From Gammaproteobacteria bacterium (GTDB taxonomy: Bacteria > Pseudomonadota > Gammaproteobacteria > Methylococcales > Methylomonadaceae): 37,222 nucleotides of DNA. Numbering within the stretch: position 1 is the first letter of the stretch; each line of letters begins with the position of its first letter. The stretch is from the NCBI GenBank assembly GCA_024277935.1, contig JAJRUF010000197.1, positions 1 to 37,222 on the forward strand, in the 5' to 3' direction. The notes under the pieces were generated by a model, which saw only the letters and a list, made by a program, of their open reading frames with translations, searched no databases and had not been told where the DNA came from. A program made the position numbers and the translations under genes. Shown one piece after another: positions 28,683 to 37,222 of the stretch.

Positions 28683-29345
28683 TTAAATTCGGCAGTTCTT
28701 CATATAAAAGGGTAGCAAACCAGAGATAAATAAAAATATTGAAGGGGGAATTGGCGTTGAAATAGTCGCAACATCACCACTCCGAACTGCCCATTCCGAA
28801 GCCAGAACAATTTGCCGGTTTACTAAAACTTGCTCATTACTATCGACAAGGTACATTAAAACACCATTGTTACTAAAAACACCATGAGCAGGGTCAGCTA
28901 ATTGTTGGCTAGCGGCCCAAAAGACTTGGCCAGTAATATTATTAAAAATACTGGTATCATTATCTCTGAATAGGTTGGCTAACTCCCCATCCACATTTGT
29001 GCCTGTAAGCTCTGCAAGTACTGCTTCTATTGTTGTTGTGCCCGTTATTGTACTAACTGTTGTGGGCCGCCTCCAATCACTATAACCCAAATAGTTTATG
29101 CCTCTTAAATTATAAAGCACTGCTGGATCACCAAAATTACTTCTACCATTTGGAGCTAAAGTAATGGTAGCTGTTTTACCTATATCTCCGGGATGGTCGC
29201 GAGCTGCTTCAATTGCAGCCAATGGGTCTTGAACCCAGGTTAGATTTTGGCTTGAATCATAAATTAACCCATTGCCTCTATTTATTAAATTTGCGTAGGG
29301 TTGAGACGCATATAGTAGGCATAAAAATAAAATGGTACTTTTCAT
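28683..29345 (-). CDS. Second secreted Lcl-type protein with VPLPA/PEP-CTERM-like tail
   Basis: The product is 220 aa from the ATG at 29345, which follows AAAAGGAAACC; a longer frame reaching 29405 would put 20 residues before the signal peptide. Residues 1-19 form the signal peptide. The body is clearly paralogous to the protein at 531-1208: both share LINRGNGLIYDS, QNLTWVQDPLAA, RSNFGDPAVL, GYSDWRRP, LADPA, FSNNGV and SEWAVRSGDVA. The C-terminus STPIPPSIFLFISGLLPFYM ends in a short basic stretch (KNCRI). It is thus a secreted, probably sorted surface protein of unknown function. It stands alone on the minus strand between parB and a diguanylate cyclase. Confidence 0.75.
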   Translation of the reverse strand: MKSTILFLCLLYASQPYANLINRGNGLIYDSSQNLTWVQDPLAAIEAARDHPGDIGKTATITLAPNGRSNFGDPAVLYNLRGINYLGYSDWRRPTTVSTITGTTTIEAVLAELTGTNVDGELANLFRDNDTSIFNNITGQVFWAASQQLADPAHGVFSNNGVLMYLVDSNEQVLVNRQIVLASEWAVRSGDVATISTPIPPSIFLFISGLLPFYMKNCRI

Positions 29346-29376
29346 TATGGTTTCCTTTTCTTTTTTAAAAGAATGC

Positions 29377-29393
29377 GTGGAAAATAATACCAC
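29377..29393 (-). promoter_or_regulatory. Operator-like 17-mer upstream of the second Lcl-type gene
   Basis: On the minus strand this reads GTGGTATTATTTTCCAC, followed by GCAT. It is 16 of 17 identical to the sequence at 476-492 before the paralogue. It ends 31 bp before the ATG, close to the 38 bp of the other copy. Confidence 0.45.
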
Positions 29394-29547
29394 AAAAATA
29401 TTCATACCTCAACTCGCCTAAACCCTGTCTATTTCGATACATATTTCAGAGATAGATGAATATTTCATCTTTTTTTCTAAGAATATTGACGAAAGTTATT
29501 AACTAACCTATCTTTAAGTATCCCGTTTAGTTTTATTTTATAAATCT

Positions 29548-30573
29548 ATGTCTATTATTACTACATATGACTTTTCTAAAGATCAAAACTCTCATTTCTT
29601 GAGACAAATATTACGCTTCTTAACAACCCAAAAAATGTTGCCAACACCGGTAAACTACGCACTTATTTATGAGTATGTATCAGGCTGTAATATCAAGTTA
29701 AGGGTAGCCATTGATTTACTGTTAAAACAAGGTAAAACTTTTGATAAAGAATTGTCAATTAAGCTATATAACAAATATATTAGTAATAATTCTTTGGAAT
29801 CTTTTGATAAAGTGAATCAAGAACTAGAAGTTCTTATTACTAATACTCGGAATATTGTTTCTGAGACCAGTCAAAAAGCTTCAGATGCCGGCGTTGTTTT
29901 CGAAGAACAAGCTGCGACTGTTTCTTCAATCCAAACAAGTAGTGACTTAAAAAAAGTGATTACAGAAATTGCGACTGAAGCAACAGGGTTAGCAAATATA
30001 AGTCAATCACTAAAAAAAGAGTTAGATTCTGCTAATGAAGAAATGGACATGTTACGAGCAGAGCTGATAAAAGTTAGGGAATCAGCCTCTACAGATGCTT
30101 TAACAGGTTTGCTGAATAGAGGTGCATTTGATAAAGCACTAAATAATTTAATAGAACAAGCCGACACTAATGAGGCTTGCCTGCTTATGTTAGATTTAGA
30201 TCACTTTAAAAAGGTAAACGACACGCATGGACACCTAATTGGTGATAGTGTACTTAAATTTACTGGAAATTTATTAAAAAAACATAGTCAACCACAACAT
30301 TTTTCGGCCCGCTATGGTGGCGAAGAATTGGCTATTATCATGCCTCAAACTTCGATCAAAGAAGCAGCTAAAATTGCTGAACAAATAAGAATAGCCTTAG
30401 AAAACAGTCGGCTAAAGAAAAGGAACAGTAGTGAATCTATTGGTAAAATCACTGTATCAATTGGTATTTCACATTTAAAAAAAAATGATGTCATGGAAGA
30501 TTTAATTATGCGAGCAGATAAGGCTTTGTACCAAGCTAAAGAAACCGGACGGAATAAAGTTGTTATTGAATAA
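29548..30573 (+). CDS. Diguanylate cyclase (GGDEF), without I-site
   Basis: The product is 341 aa. Residues about 25-75 form an N-terminal helical region (LPTPVNYALIYEYVSGCN), followed by a coiled coil (about 85-180) and a GGDEF domain (about 181-340). The active-site motif is RYGGEEL at 255-261, close to the GG(D/E)EF consensus with Leu in the last place. The metal-binding LDLDHFKKVND is intact, so it may make cyclic-di-GMP. The product-inhibition RxxD site is not present (QPQH at that position). No membrane segment is visible. It converges with another GGDEF gene 41 bp away. Confidence 0.88.
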   Translation: MSIITTYDFSKDQNSHFLRQILRFLTTQKMLPTPVNYALIYEYVSGCNIKLRVAIDLLLKQGKTFDKELSIKLYNKYISNNSLESFDKVNQELEVLITNTRNIVSETSQKASDAGVVFEEQAATVSSIQTSSDLKKVITEIATEATGLANISQSLKKELDSANEEMDMLRAELIKVRESASTDALTGLLNRGAFDKALNNLIEQADTNEACLLMLDLDHFKKVNDTHGHLIGDSVLKFTGNLLKKHSQPQHFSARYGGEELAIIMPQTSIKEAAKIAEQIRIALENSRLKKRNSSESIGKITVSIGISHLKKNDVMEDLIMRADKALYQAKETGRNKVVIE

Positions 30574-30614
30574 AACCAGAAATATTTACCTTCCCCTAAA
30601 GCAAAACTCCTGCA

Positions 30615-32159
30615 TTATAATATTACGCATTGATTGCGCCCGTTCTCTTTCGCAACATATAAAGCTTTATCAGCCCGATTAAAACAAGACTCGCTAGTAT
30701 CCATATTCGTTAATTGAGTCATACCACAAGAAATAGTAATGGAGATTTTTTTTCCATTTGAGTTAAATGCCGTTTTCTCAATAATTTTACGGATGTTATT
30801 AGCTGATTCCAAAGCTGATTCCACCTTTGTATTTGACAGCAGCATGGTAAACTCTTCCCCACCAAAACGTGAAACAAAGTCAGTTTCTCTGCAATGCTGA
30901 GATAGCAATTTAGCAATTAAAATCAGCGTCTTGTCTCCAGCTTTATGTCCAAAGGTATCATTTATATTTTTGAATAAATCAATATCCCAAATAAGTAGGG
31001 ATAAAGGTGTTTTATACCGTTTCCAATTAGCCATGTCAGTTGTAAACCGTTCATCATAGGCTAATCGATTAGGCAACCCTGTAAGAGGGTCATGTATCGC
31101 TCTTTGATGAGCAGTAATCAGTTTTTTGTTTAATACCGACGACTCTTGCTTCATTGCATTAATTTTTGTGGATAAAGATTCTAACTCCTGTTTTGCTTTT
31201 TTACGCTCAATCTCTTCATGCTTACGTTGTTTTTGGATTTGTTGAGCAATATTATCTAAACGTGAATGTATCAGTTGTTTTAGTGGTTCTAGTTGAGTCG
31301 CACTTTTAGAGCTATTTTGTAATTCAAGCATTTGAGATGAAACAGATTCATCTAGTAAATTTCGTTTAATACTCCTTGCATCAGCCGTTGATTTTACGCC
31401 TGAAGCTTTAATACCAAGCTCTGCAAGTTGCTCTGTTAGTTGCCCTAAAAATCGTGCCATTTCCTCTTGCTCAGATTGCTGATGTTTTTTTATTTTAACT
31501 AAAAGTGAAATCGTTTCATCAAGAATACTAGTAAGAGAAGGAGTGTTTGCAAGATTCTGTTTTAATGCTTCTGCTTGATCCTCAAATTTAGCAGGTATTT
31601 CTGTGCTATTTAATAAATGTTGTAGCTGACTGTTAATCGCTTCAACATCAATGGAATCAAAAGATTGAGCTCTTAAGTCTAAAGCTTGCTCAGAAATAGG
31701 TTCGATATGCTGAATACTATCAATCAGATCATTGATAGCAACAATTAAATATTGTGAGTTTGAATATTTCTTTTTTTCATACTGCGCTTCAATATACTGA
31801 ATTTCTTTTTTTTGTTCAGGAAAGTGATGAAATAGAAATTCAAAAAGTAAACTTGCATCTGTTAATGAGTCATCGGCAACGGTATCTTCAAGCCTAATCA
31901 AAGCGCTGGTAAATTTATCCAACTCTAACTTTAGTTGTTCGCTTTTTAGGCCATTTTTTAACTGCTTGCGGATGCGAATAAGGTGAGGGTCTAGCTGTTT
32001 ATTAAAGCCTGTTGTTGCAAGAGAAAGTCGAATGATGGTTTTACAAAGGAGTTCTTCTTTAGTTTTATGTGTCTTTTCAAGCTCTTCATTATCATCCAGT
32101 AAATCAAAATATTTATTTTTCCATTTATCGGGATTATTTTTGTTACTCAATATGCCCAT
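30615..32159 (-). CDS. Diguanylate cyclase (GGDEF) with long helical N-terminus
   Basis: The product is 514 aa. Residues 1-350 are almost wholly helical and charged, with strong coiled coils at about 60-90 and 300-350, and no recognised sensor domain or membrane helix. The GGDEF domain (about 352-514) has DIDLFKNINDTFGH, an inhibitory I-site RETD (424-427), and the active motif RFGGEEF (431-437). It should make cyclic-di-GMP with feedback control. It lies downstream of dsbA on the same strand after 72 bp that hold a perfect hairpin. A diguanylate cyclase near dsbA and cytochrome c4 is also found in Pseudomonas. Confidence 0.88.
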   Translation of the reverse strand: MGILSNKNNPDKWKNKYFDLLDDNEELEKTHKTKEELLCKTIIRLSLATTGFNKQLDPHLIRIRKQLKNGLKSEQLKLELDKFTSALIRLEDTVADDSLTDASLLFEFLFHHFPEQKKEIQYIEAQYEKKKYSNSQYLIVAINDLIDSIQHIEPISEQALDLRAQSFDSIDVEAINSQLQHLLNSTEIPAKFEDQAEALKQNLANTPSLTSILDETISLLVKIKKHQQSEQEEMARFLGQLTEQLAELGIKASGVKSTADARSIKRNLLDESVSSQMLELQNSSKSATQLEPLKQLIHSRLDNIAQQIQKQRKHEEIERKKAKQELESLSTKINAMKQESSVLNKKLITAHQRAIHDPLTGLPNRLAYDERFTTDMANWKRYKTPLSLLIWDIDLFKNINDTFGHKAGDKTLILIAKLLSQHCRETDFVSRFGGEEFTMLLSNTKVESALESANNIRKIIEKTAFNSNGKKISITISCGMTQLTNMDTSESCFNRADKALYVAKENGRNQCVIL

Positions 32160-32178
32160 TGAATCAGCCTTGGGGGTT

Positions 32179-32202
32179 TAGAGCAGGTGAACACCTGCTC
32201 TA
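32179..32202. repeat. Perfect 11-bp hairpin between dsbA and the GGDEF gene
   Basis: TAGAGCAGGTG and CACCTGCTCTA form a perfect inverted repeat with a two-base loop. There is no T run on the minus strand after it, so it may stabilise the upstream mRNA or act as an attenuator, or be a short dispersed palindrome. Confidence 0.6.
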
Positions 32203-32231
32203 TAATTTAATAATAAGTTAATGGGTACGTT

Positions 32232-32840
32232 CTATTTAGCTTGCGTTTCTTGTTCAATTAATTGATTCATTACTTTAATCATATTTTCTTGCGACTTGGC
32301 AAGAGGGCCATTTGTTTTGTATTTACCATTGATAATAATAGCGGGAACACCTGTTATACCATAGCGCGGTGCCATAGCTTTAGCTTGGCGCATTTTAGAA
32401 TCAACTAAAAAAGAATTAAAAGCTTCTCTAAATTTGGCCTCATCAACACCATGTGCGACAAAAAATTTAGCTAACTGGTCTTCAGAAGTTAGTTTTTGCT
32501 TTTTATTTTGAATGGCATCAAAAAAATCAGCATGGACTTTATCCACCACTCCTAAAGCCTCAGCAACAAAATAAGCTTTTGCATGCTTGCCCCAAAGTGA
32601 ACTAAAAATTGCTGGCTGACGAATAAACTCAACATTAGCAGGTTTGGTTTTTAACCATTTTTCTAATACCGGTTCAAAGTGATAACAATGTGGACAGCCA
32701 TACCAAAAAAATTCAATAACTTCTATTTTATCCTTGTTTTGAGTGGGCTGAGCTGGTGATAAAGTTTGATACCCTAATGATTCAGCTTGTGAAAGAGAGG
32801 AAAATGAAAGAAATAGAAAGAACACTGCTTTTAATAACAT
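32232..32840 (-). CDS. dsbA: Thiol:disulfide interchange protein DsbA
   Basis: The product is 202 aa, the periplasmic oxidase that introduces disulfides. There is a signal peptide with likely cleavage after SQA (residues 1-19). The active site is EFFWYGCPHC with Cys49 and Cys52. The cis-proline loop is GITGVPAII. Length is normal. It follows cytochrome c4 on the same strand, 370 bp away. It may also supply disulfides to LptD together with LptM, encoded elsewhere in this window, though that is inference. Confidence 0.95.
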   Translation of the reverse strand: MLLKAVFFLFLSFSSLSQAESLGYQTLSPAQPTQNKDKIEVIEFFWYGCPHCYHFEPVLEKWLKTKPANVEFIRQPAIFSSLWGKHAKAYFVAEALGVVDKVHADFFDAIQNKKQKLTSEDQLAKFFVAHGVDEAKFREAFNSFLVDSKMRQAKAMAPRYGITGVPAIIINGKYKTNGPLAKSQENMIKVMNQLIEQETQAK

Positions 32841-33035
32841 TGTAAAGATCTCTGTAAATTTGATGGATTAAAGTAGGTTTAAAAATTGTAGCGAGTTTTA
32901 AAAGACATTTAATACATATTATAGTTCAACTTGGTAAATTTAGTTCATGGCTATTAATCACAGCTTAAAGAACATAAAAGCATGTAGTCTTGATGTATAG
33001 TGAATCGAAATCAAGGGGGGGCAATTTGTAGTTTA

Positions 33036-33150
33036 TTGTAGGATGTGCTGAGGAACGAAGCGCATCTGCTAAACTTCGTTTGATGTGCCTCCTAACGTCG
33101 GCACACCCTACAAAAACATCAAGACAACAGTGTAAACTGAAAGATGCCAT
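33036..33150 (+). repeat. Dispersed repeat, full copy with palindrome
   Basis: TTGTAGGATGTGCTGA at the left pairs with TCGGCACACCCTACAA at the right (33036-33113). The unit continues with an AAACT direct repeat (33071-33075 and 33134-33138) and ends in AAACTGAAAGATGCCAT. A shortened copy without the part between the AAACT repeats lies at 4989-5040. It fills most of the gap between dsbA and cytochrome c4; the rest of 32841-33210 shows no gene. Confidence 0.7.
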
Positions 33151-33175
33151 TAATTTAATATGATACCCCTCGCCC

Positions 33176-33210
33176 TTAGGAACGCACGCTCCTTAGTTAA
33201 GGAATAACTT
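33176..33210. repeat. Collapsed remnant of the large palindrome family
   Basis: TTAGGAACG is directly followed by CACGCTCCTTA, and GGAATAACTT comes shortly after. These are the two tips of the element at 3120/8818 without its arms and centre. It lies 1 bp before the cytochrome c4 stop codon, downstream of that gene. Confidence 0.5.
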
Positions 33211-33900
33211 TTATTTCATTGTTGAGATATAGTAAGAAAGTGCTTTAATTTCCTTATCATCCATTTTTTTAGAAATCATGTGCATAATATTGTCAGTCTG
33301 ATTACTGCGAGCACCTTTTTTAAAGTCAGTTAAAGCTTTAATTAAATAGTCAGCATGCTGTCTTCGTAGCGAAGGAAACAAAGCAGGTTTATTTCCCTCT
33401 CCTACGGGCCCATGACAAGCGATGCATGCAGATACTTCTGTAGTAAGGTTGCCATTTCTATATATATCAGCCCCTAAAGCAATTAAGTCATCAAGTTCAG
33501 CTTTTTTTTGTTCTGCAGTTATTTCAGTATCTTCTTCTTCTTCATCATCGTCGTCAGAAAATAATACCGGGGGTAAATTTTTAGATATTTTTTTAGAAGC
33601 ATAATAAGCCGCTATATCTTTAATATCTTTTTTATCAAGCCCCATTGCCAAGGGAGCCATCATGGGTGCATTTCTACTTCCAGCTTTAAAGGATAACAGT
33701 TGTTGTTCAATGTACCCTGCATGTTGCTCTGCCAATTTAGGAAATGATCCCACCATACTATTTCCATCTTCGCCATGGCACCCCGCACAGCTGGCGGCTT
33801 TAAGCTTACCTGCTGAAATGCTACCTTCTGCATGTGATGTTGTTGAAACAGTAGAAAGTGCGAGTGAAACAGAAAGAACGAGAATTTTTTTTATCATCAT
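33211..33900 (-). CDS. Cytochrome c4, dihaem
   Basis: The product is 229 aa, exported by a signal peptide (residues 1-24). Two haem-binding motifs are present: CAGCH (38-42) and CIACH (159-163). Each domain has a distal methionine candidate (MMAPLAMG and IMHMISKKM). It is an electron carrier to terminal oxidases in the periplasm. The link between the domains has an unusual acidic run, DDDDEEEED (residues 116-124), encoded by GAT/GAA triplet repeats. It is divergent from engB and lies upstream of dsbA, as in Pseudomonas. Confidence 0.93.
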   Translation of the reverse strand: MMIKKILVLSVSLALSTVSTTSHAEGSISAGKLKAASCAGCHGEDGNSMVGSFPKLAEQHAGYIEQQLLSFKAGSRNAPMMAPLAMGLDKKDIKDIAAYYASKKISKNLPPVLFSDDDDEEEEDTEITAEQKKAELDDLIALGADIYRNGNLTTEVSACIACHGPVGEGNKPALFPSLRRQHADYLIKALTDFKKGARSNQTDNIMHMISKKMDDKEIKALSYYISTMK

Positions 33901-33987
33901 AGTCCCCTAAGGAGTAAGTGTTTATTGAGGCTGATTCTTTAGATAGCCTATATAATAGCTGAATTCTACATTCTAAGCGAGAGTTCG

Positions 33988-34584
33988 ATGAATCCAGTTT
34001 ATCATCAAGCCAAATTTATGTTGAGCGCATCAAAGGTTAATGAAGCGCCTGAAGACCAGGGAAAGGAAGTTGCCTTTGCAGGAAGGTCTAATGCCGGTAA
34101 ATCAAGTGCTCTAAACACCTTAACGCGTCAAAATGCTTTAGCTCGAATAAGTAAAACACCAGGACGGACACAGTTACTTAATTTTTTTGAAATTAATGAA
34201 CGGTGTAAGTTTGTTGATTTACCGGGTTATGGTTATGCAAAAGTACCTTTAGCAATAAAAAAACAATGGCATAAAATGATGGAAGATTATTTGCATCAGC
34301 GAAATGCCCTTTGTGGCATAGTCTTAGTCTCAGATATTCGCCATCCATTAACCGATTTTGATATGCAAATGATTGAATGGTGTGAATACACAAAGTTGCC
34401 TTTGCATATGCTACTGACTAAAGCGGATAAATTAAATTATGGCGCAGCAAAAAATACTCTGTTAAAAGTACAAAGAGAACTACAAGATAGTGATGCTACA
34501 ATTACCTTGCAATTATTTTCAGCATTAAAAAAAACTGGGGTTGATGATATACATAAGGTGCTTGATCAATGGTTTGGTTTTTAA
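33988..34584 (+). CDS. engB: Ribosome biogenesis GTPase EngB (YsxC/YihA)
   Basis: The product is 198 aa, a GTPase for 50S ribosome assembly and cell growth. GTP-binding motifs are complete: GRSNAGKSS (32-40), [16 protein letters not shown], and SALKK near the C-terminus. Length is normal. It is divergent from cytochrome c4 across 87 bp, and convergent with the metallo-hydrolase gene, 17 bp apart. Confidence 0.96.
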   Translation: MNPVYHQAKFMLSASKVNEAPEDQGKEVAFAGRSNAGKSSALNTLTRQNALARISKTPGRTQLLNFFEINERCKFVDLPGYGYAKVPLAIKKQWHKMMEDYLHQRNALCGIVLVSDIRHPLTDFDMQMIEWCEYTKLPLHMLLTKADKLNYGAAKNTLLKVQRELQDSDATITLQLFSALKKTGVDDIHKVLDQWFGF

Positions 34585-34601
34585 AATTAAACTTTCTTAA
34601 T

Positions 34602-35483
34602 CTATATAAAAAAATCAATTCCCTCTTTGGCTAATACTATTTCATATTCCAGATTAGGATTTTTTTTAATAAGTTGTTGATAAATTTTATCAAGCTGATT
34701 ATCGGTGCGAGTGGGTTCGTGATGCGTAAAAAATAATTTTTTTACCTGGGCAGCATTTGCAATTTTTATGGCAGAACCATAAGTCCCATGCCCCCAACCT
34801 TTTTTAGCCGTATATTCTTCAGTGGTATAGGATGAATCAATAATAAGAGCATCCACACCTTTTATTGCTAAGGCTATTTCCTGCTGTTTTTGGTCAATAA
34901 AGGATTGGTATTCTTGGTATTCACTGTCATCGGGTTCATAAATATTAAAGATAGGCTCATAATCTCCGGTAAAGAAAATTGATTGACCATCACAATCTAC
35001 CCTGTAACCAAAATTAAGCACAGGGTGACTAAGCAAAATCGGGGTTATTGTAGCTCCTGCTACGACAATTGAATGTTCTGGTTTTATGGTGTTGTACACT
35101 ATTTTGGCATTTAACTCAGCCTCACGAATGGGGAAGTAGCTATATTGAAGCTGTACCCCTAAGGCACGTTCAATCCCTTCATTAGTCACTGGATCTAAGC
35201 CCCCATAAATATTAATATTATTACCTGGAATAAAAATGGGGGAGAAAAAAGGTAAACCCTGGATGTGATCCCAATGAGTATGGGTAATAAAAATATGTGC
35301 TGTTACAGGGAGTTGTTTAAGCAATTCCTGTCCCAAAGGGTGAATCCCCGTTCCTGCATCTAAAATGATTAGTTCATTATTATTTGTTCTAATTTCTATA
35401 CAGGTTGTATTGCCTCCATATTTAACGGTTGCAGGGCCGGGGGTTGAAATTGAGCCTCTCACCCCCCAAAACTTAAATTTCAT
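34602..35483 (-). CDS. Metallo-beta-lactamase fold hydrolase
   Basis: The product is 293 aa. The N-terminal KFWGVRGSISTPGPATVKYG is typical of a subgroup of MBL-fold proteins related to phosphodiesterase and RNase Z folds. The metal motif HTHWDH is at residues 68-73, FTGDYEP supplies the bridging Asp, and FFTHHEP the last His. Substrate unknown; phosphodiester hydrolysis is plausible. It is probably cytoplasmic, since no signal peptide is visible. Confidence 0.85.
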   Translation of the reverse strand: MKFKFWGVRGSISTPGPATVKYGGNTTCIEIRTNNNELIILDAGTGIHPLGQELLKQLPVTAHIFITHTHWDHIQGLPFFSPIFIPGNNINIYGGLDPVTNEGIERALGVQLQYSYFPIREAELNAKIVYNTIKPEHSIVVAGATITPILLSHPVLNFGYRVDCDGQSIFFTGDYEPIFNIYEPDDSEYQEYQSFIDQKQQEIALAIKGVDALIIDSSYTTEEYTAKKGWGHGTYGSAIKIANAAQVKKLFFTHHEPTRTDNQLDKIYQQLIKKNPNLEYEIVLAKEGIDFFI

Positions 35484-35535
35484 AGCACTTTCCTTTCATA
35501 AAACGACTGGGTAATTAAAAATAAACACGACGGCC

Positions 35536-35609
35536 TTGTAACACGGACTTTAGTCCCCTATAGGAGCTGTTGCTATACTCCTTACTGTGGGCTAAAGTCC
35601 ACTCTACAA
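35536..35609. repeat. Palindromic repeat between HDOD and MBL genes
   Basis: TTGTAACACGGACTTTAGTC (35536-35555) pairs with GGCTAAAGTCCACTCTACAA (35590-35609), matching in TTGTA, GGACTTTAG and CC. It resembles short dispersed palindromes of the type found elsewhere in the window, located just downstream of a gene stop. Confidence 0.55.
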
Positions 35610-35621
35610 CCGTAAGCTTAT

Positions 35622-36467
35622 TTAAGAGTTAATAAATGAAAGCGCTTCAGACTTTATTGCGGATAAATCGCCTAAAGATATTATTAAGTCATCTAAAGTC
35701 ACTTCAAAATAAGGCATAATTTCACTTGGGGATTCTTCAACAACCCCATTTCCTGAAAAGCCAAACTGTAACTTTTTACTTACCTGGTTGGCTATTGCTA
35801 TACAAGCTGTCAGACGTTGTTCGTTGCTATTGTCATGGTGGTGCTCAATAGCCTCTATTAAGACTGGGTCAAGCTCCCATTTTTCAGCCAGCATTTTACC
35901 TACCTGGGCATGATTAATTCCCATAAATTCTGTTTCTGCTTGATGTAGTGGAATATTCTGTTCAGCACTTTTTTCTAGTGCAAGTTTAAAATTATCAGGG
36001 TCAAATTCAGCAAACACTATTTTGCCAAAATCATGAATTAAACCAGCAACAAAGAAATCACTACATTCAGAACCTTTAACATTAAGTTTTTCTGCAAGTA
36101 GACGACAAATAGAGGCAGTAGTAAGTGAGTGTAGCAAAAAATCCTGAGTATTAAAGTTCGCTTGATTGGTGGGTTTTAATACTCCCATGGCTGCCACACT
36201 TAATGCCAGGTTTTTAATAGTATTAAGCCCCATATGCACAACAGCACGTTGAATTGAAGTGATTTTTTTTGGTAAGCCATAAAAAGCCGAATTAATAACT
36301 TTTAATATTTTAACCGTCATAACAGGATCACTTTCAATAACCCTGACAATTTCTTTCGCCGGTGCATTAATATTAGACGTTAGCTGTACAACTCGCTGCA
36401 CACTTTTGGGAAAAGCGGGCATTTTTTCAACAAATTTAATTAATTCTTTATTGTCAGTCTGTTGCAT
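35622..36467 (-). CDS. HDOD domain signalling protein
   Basis: The product is 281 aa, one HDOD domain over almost the whole length. Typical pieces are MPAFPKSVQRVVQLTSN, ESDPVMTVKILKVINSAFYG, and SIQRAVVHMGLNTIKNLALS. The HD pair is kept (GLIHDFGKIVF, His145 and Asp146), as is HHH-like EAIEHHHDN. HDOD proteins act in bacterial signalling, often linked to cyclic-di-GMP. The exact role is unknown. It lies upstream of the MBL gene and after polA on the same strand, but with palindromes between. Confidence 0.9.
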   Translation of the reverse strand: MQQTDNKELIKFVEKMPAFPKSVQRVVQLTSNINAPAKEIVRVIESDPVMTVKILKVINSAFYGLPKKITSIQRAVVHMGLNTIKNLALSVAAMGVLKPTNQANFNTQDFLLHSLTTASICRLLAEKLNVKGSECSDFFVAGLIHDFGKIVFAEFDPDNFKLALEKSAEQNIPLHQAETEFMGINHAQVGKMLAEKWELDPVLIEAIEHHHDNSNEQRLTACIAIANQVSKKLQFGFSGNGVVEESPSEIMPYFEVTLDDLIISLGDLSAIKSEALSFINS

Positions 36468-36491
36468 GAAAGCTCAGTGATCAGTGTGTAA

Positions 36492-36558
36492 GTTGGGTTA
36501 TATTTTTGAGTGCAGTGAAAAAACGTAACCCAACATCTCAGTAATGCCCTTTACTGAG
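36492..36558. repeat. Two short palindromes between polA and the HDOD gene
   Basis: GTTGGGTTA (36492-36500) pairs with TAACCCAAC (36526-36534), and CTCAGTAA (36537-36544) with TTACTGAG (36551-36558). Neither has a T run on the minus strand. Together they fill the region downstream of polA and may mark the end of its transcript. Confidence 0.5.
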
Positions 36559-36592
36559 CATAGCAGATAATATAAAAAACACAGCCATAAAT

Positions 36593-37222
36593 CTAATGAG
36601 CCTCATCCCAGTTATTACCCACACCAATATCAACAATTAATGGGACATTCAGCTCTGCGGCAGAGCACATGATTTTATTGATATGGGTAGAGAAAACCTC
36701 AACTTGTGCTTCAGCAACTTCAAACACCAATTCATCATGGACTTGCATAATCATTTTGGCAGCAGATTGAGAATCTTGTAACCATTGATGTGTATTAAGC
36801 ATGGCAATTTTAATAATATCAGCGGCAGTACCTTGCATGGGGGCATTAATCGCTGTACGTTCTGCATACTGTCTGCGCGCAGCATGACGAGAGTTAATTT
36901 CAGGCAAATATAGCCGGCGGCCAAATAAAGTTTCAACATAACCCTGCTCTTTAGCCTGTTCGCGAATATTATCCATATAATTTTTTACCCCTGGATAGCG
37001 AGCAAAATATAATTCTATATATGACTGGGCTTGTTTTCGAGACAATCCTAACTGTTGGGCAAGACCAAAAGCAGACATGCCATAAATCAAACCAAAGTTA
37101 ATAGCTTTGGCTGAACGCCGTAAATCAGTAGTTACTTGGTCAACAGGTACATCAAACACTTCAGCCGCTGTTGCACGGTGTATATCAACCCCATTGGAAA
37201 AAGCTGTTAACAAGCCTTCATC
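36593..37222 (-). CDS. polA: DNA polymerase I, C-terminal part (cut by window edge)
   Basis: The last 209 residues of DNA polymerase I, running past the right edge of the window. The O-helix block [20 protein letters not shown] is present, as is the catalytic [11 protein letters not shown] with the HDE motif, and the conserved [20 protein letters not shown]. The frame is open to the last base of the window (DEGLLTAFS), as expected for the inner part of the gene, so no start is called. It functions in repair and in Okazaki fragment processing. A polA, engB, cytochrome c4, dsbA neighbourhood is also known from Pseudomonas. Confidence 0.95.
   Translation of the reverse strand, partial: DEGLLTAFSNGVDIHRATAAEVFDVPVDQVTTDLRRSAKAINFGLIYGMSAFGLAQQLGLSRKQAQSYIELYFARYPGVKNYMDNIREQAKEQGYVETLFGRRLYLPEINSRHAARRQYAERTAINAPMQGTAADIIKIAMLNTHQWLQDSQSAAKMIMQVHDELVFEVAEAQVEVFSTHINKIMCSAAELNVPLIVDIGVGNNWDEAH

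Noticed and set aside
32545-32560. Near DnaA box TTATCCACC within dsbA
   Set aside because: It is a single imperfect match inside a coding region, with no cluster around it, so it does not indicate an origin.

Overview
The window looks like chromosomal DNA from an AT-rich free-living gammaproteobacterium. Every well-recognised protein is of gammaproteobacterial type: DUF484, DUF2333, DarP, a cytochrome c4-DsbA pair, EngB, and ATP synthase subunits close to the E. coli ones. The gene order also recalls Pseudomonas-like genomes (lptM-lysA-dapF-DUF484-xerC; argS-SPOR protein; engB/cytochrome c4/dsbA/diguanylate cyclase near polA). An order such as Methylococcales is my best guess, but it is inference. 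I saw no rRNA, tRNA, CRISPR array, prophage or intact insertion sequence.

Layout. (1) 1-3550 is the accessory-looking end. It holds a short unrecognised ORF, an attC-like folded site, a secreted Lcl-type protein with a VPLPA/PEP-CTERM-like tail, a 240-bp multi-hairpin block, a DNA-deoxyinosine glycosylase, a small membrane protein with darP, and then 540 bp of palindromic repeats. (2) 3550-10343, all minus strand, carries DUF4389-dinB, and lptM-lysA-dapF-DUF484-xerC-DUF2333 (lysine and peptidoglycan precursor synthesis plus chromosome-dimer resolution). (3) 10352-13816, minus strand, carries a TRAP transporter dctQM without a binding protein, and glmU. (4) 14165-21043 is the complete nine-gene ATP synthase operon atpIBEFHAGDC, minus strand, with a promoter candidate upstream and a strong terminator downstream. 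(5) 21226-28597, plus strand, carries argS-ftsN-like, a YcxB-like gene, and mnmG-rsmG-parA-parB, a cluster that usually lies near the replication origin. (6) 28683-37222 carries a second Lcl/sorting-tail protein, two convergent GGDEF proteins, dsbA, cytochrome c4, engB, a metallo-hydrolase, an HDOD protein and the 3' end of polA.

The most striking single observation is in atpD. The universally conserved Walker A lysine of the catalytic beta subunit reads as glutamine (GGAGVGQT), although all other catalytic residues are intact. This is either a sequence error, an inactivating mutation, or a sign that another ATP synthase does the work.

The most interesting non-coding structure is a family of roughly 165-bp near-perfect palindromes downstream of genes (3120-3285, 8818-8983, and a divergent relative at 13991-14154 at the 3' end of the atp transcript). 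Two copies differ by compensatory changes in both arms, and all share a 22-bp core. Decayed fragments lie elsewhere. A second theme is two paralogous secreted Lcl-like proteins 27 kb apart. They share a 17-bp operator-like sequence upstream, and one copy sits between attC-like folded sequences, as a gene cassette would.
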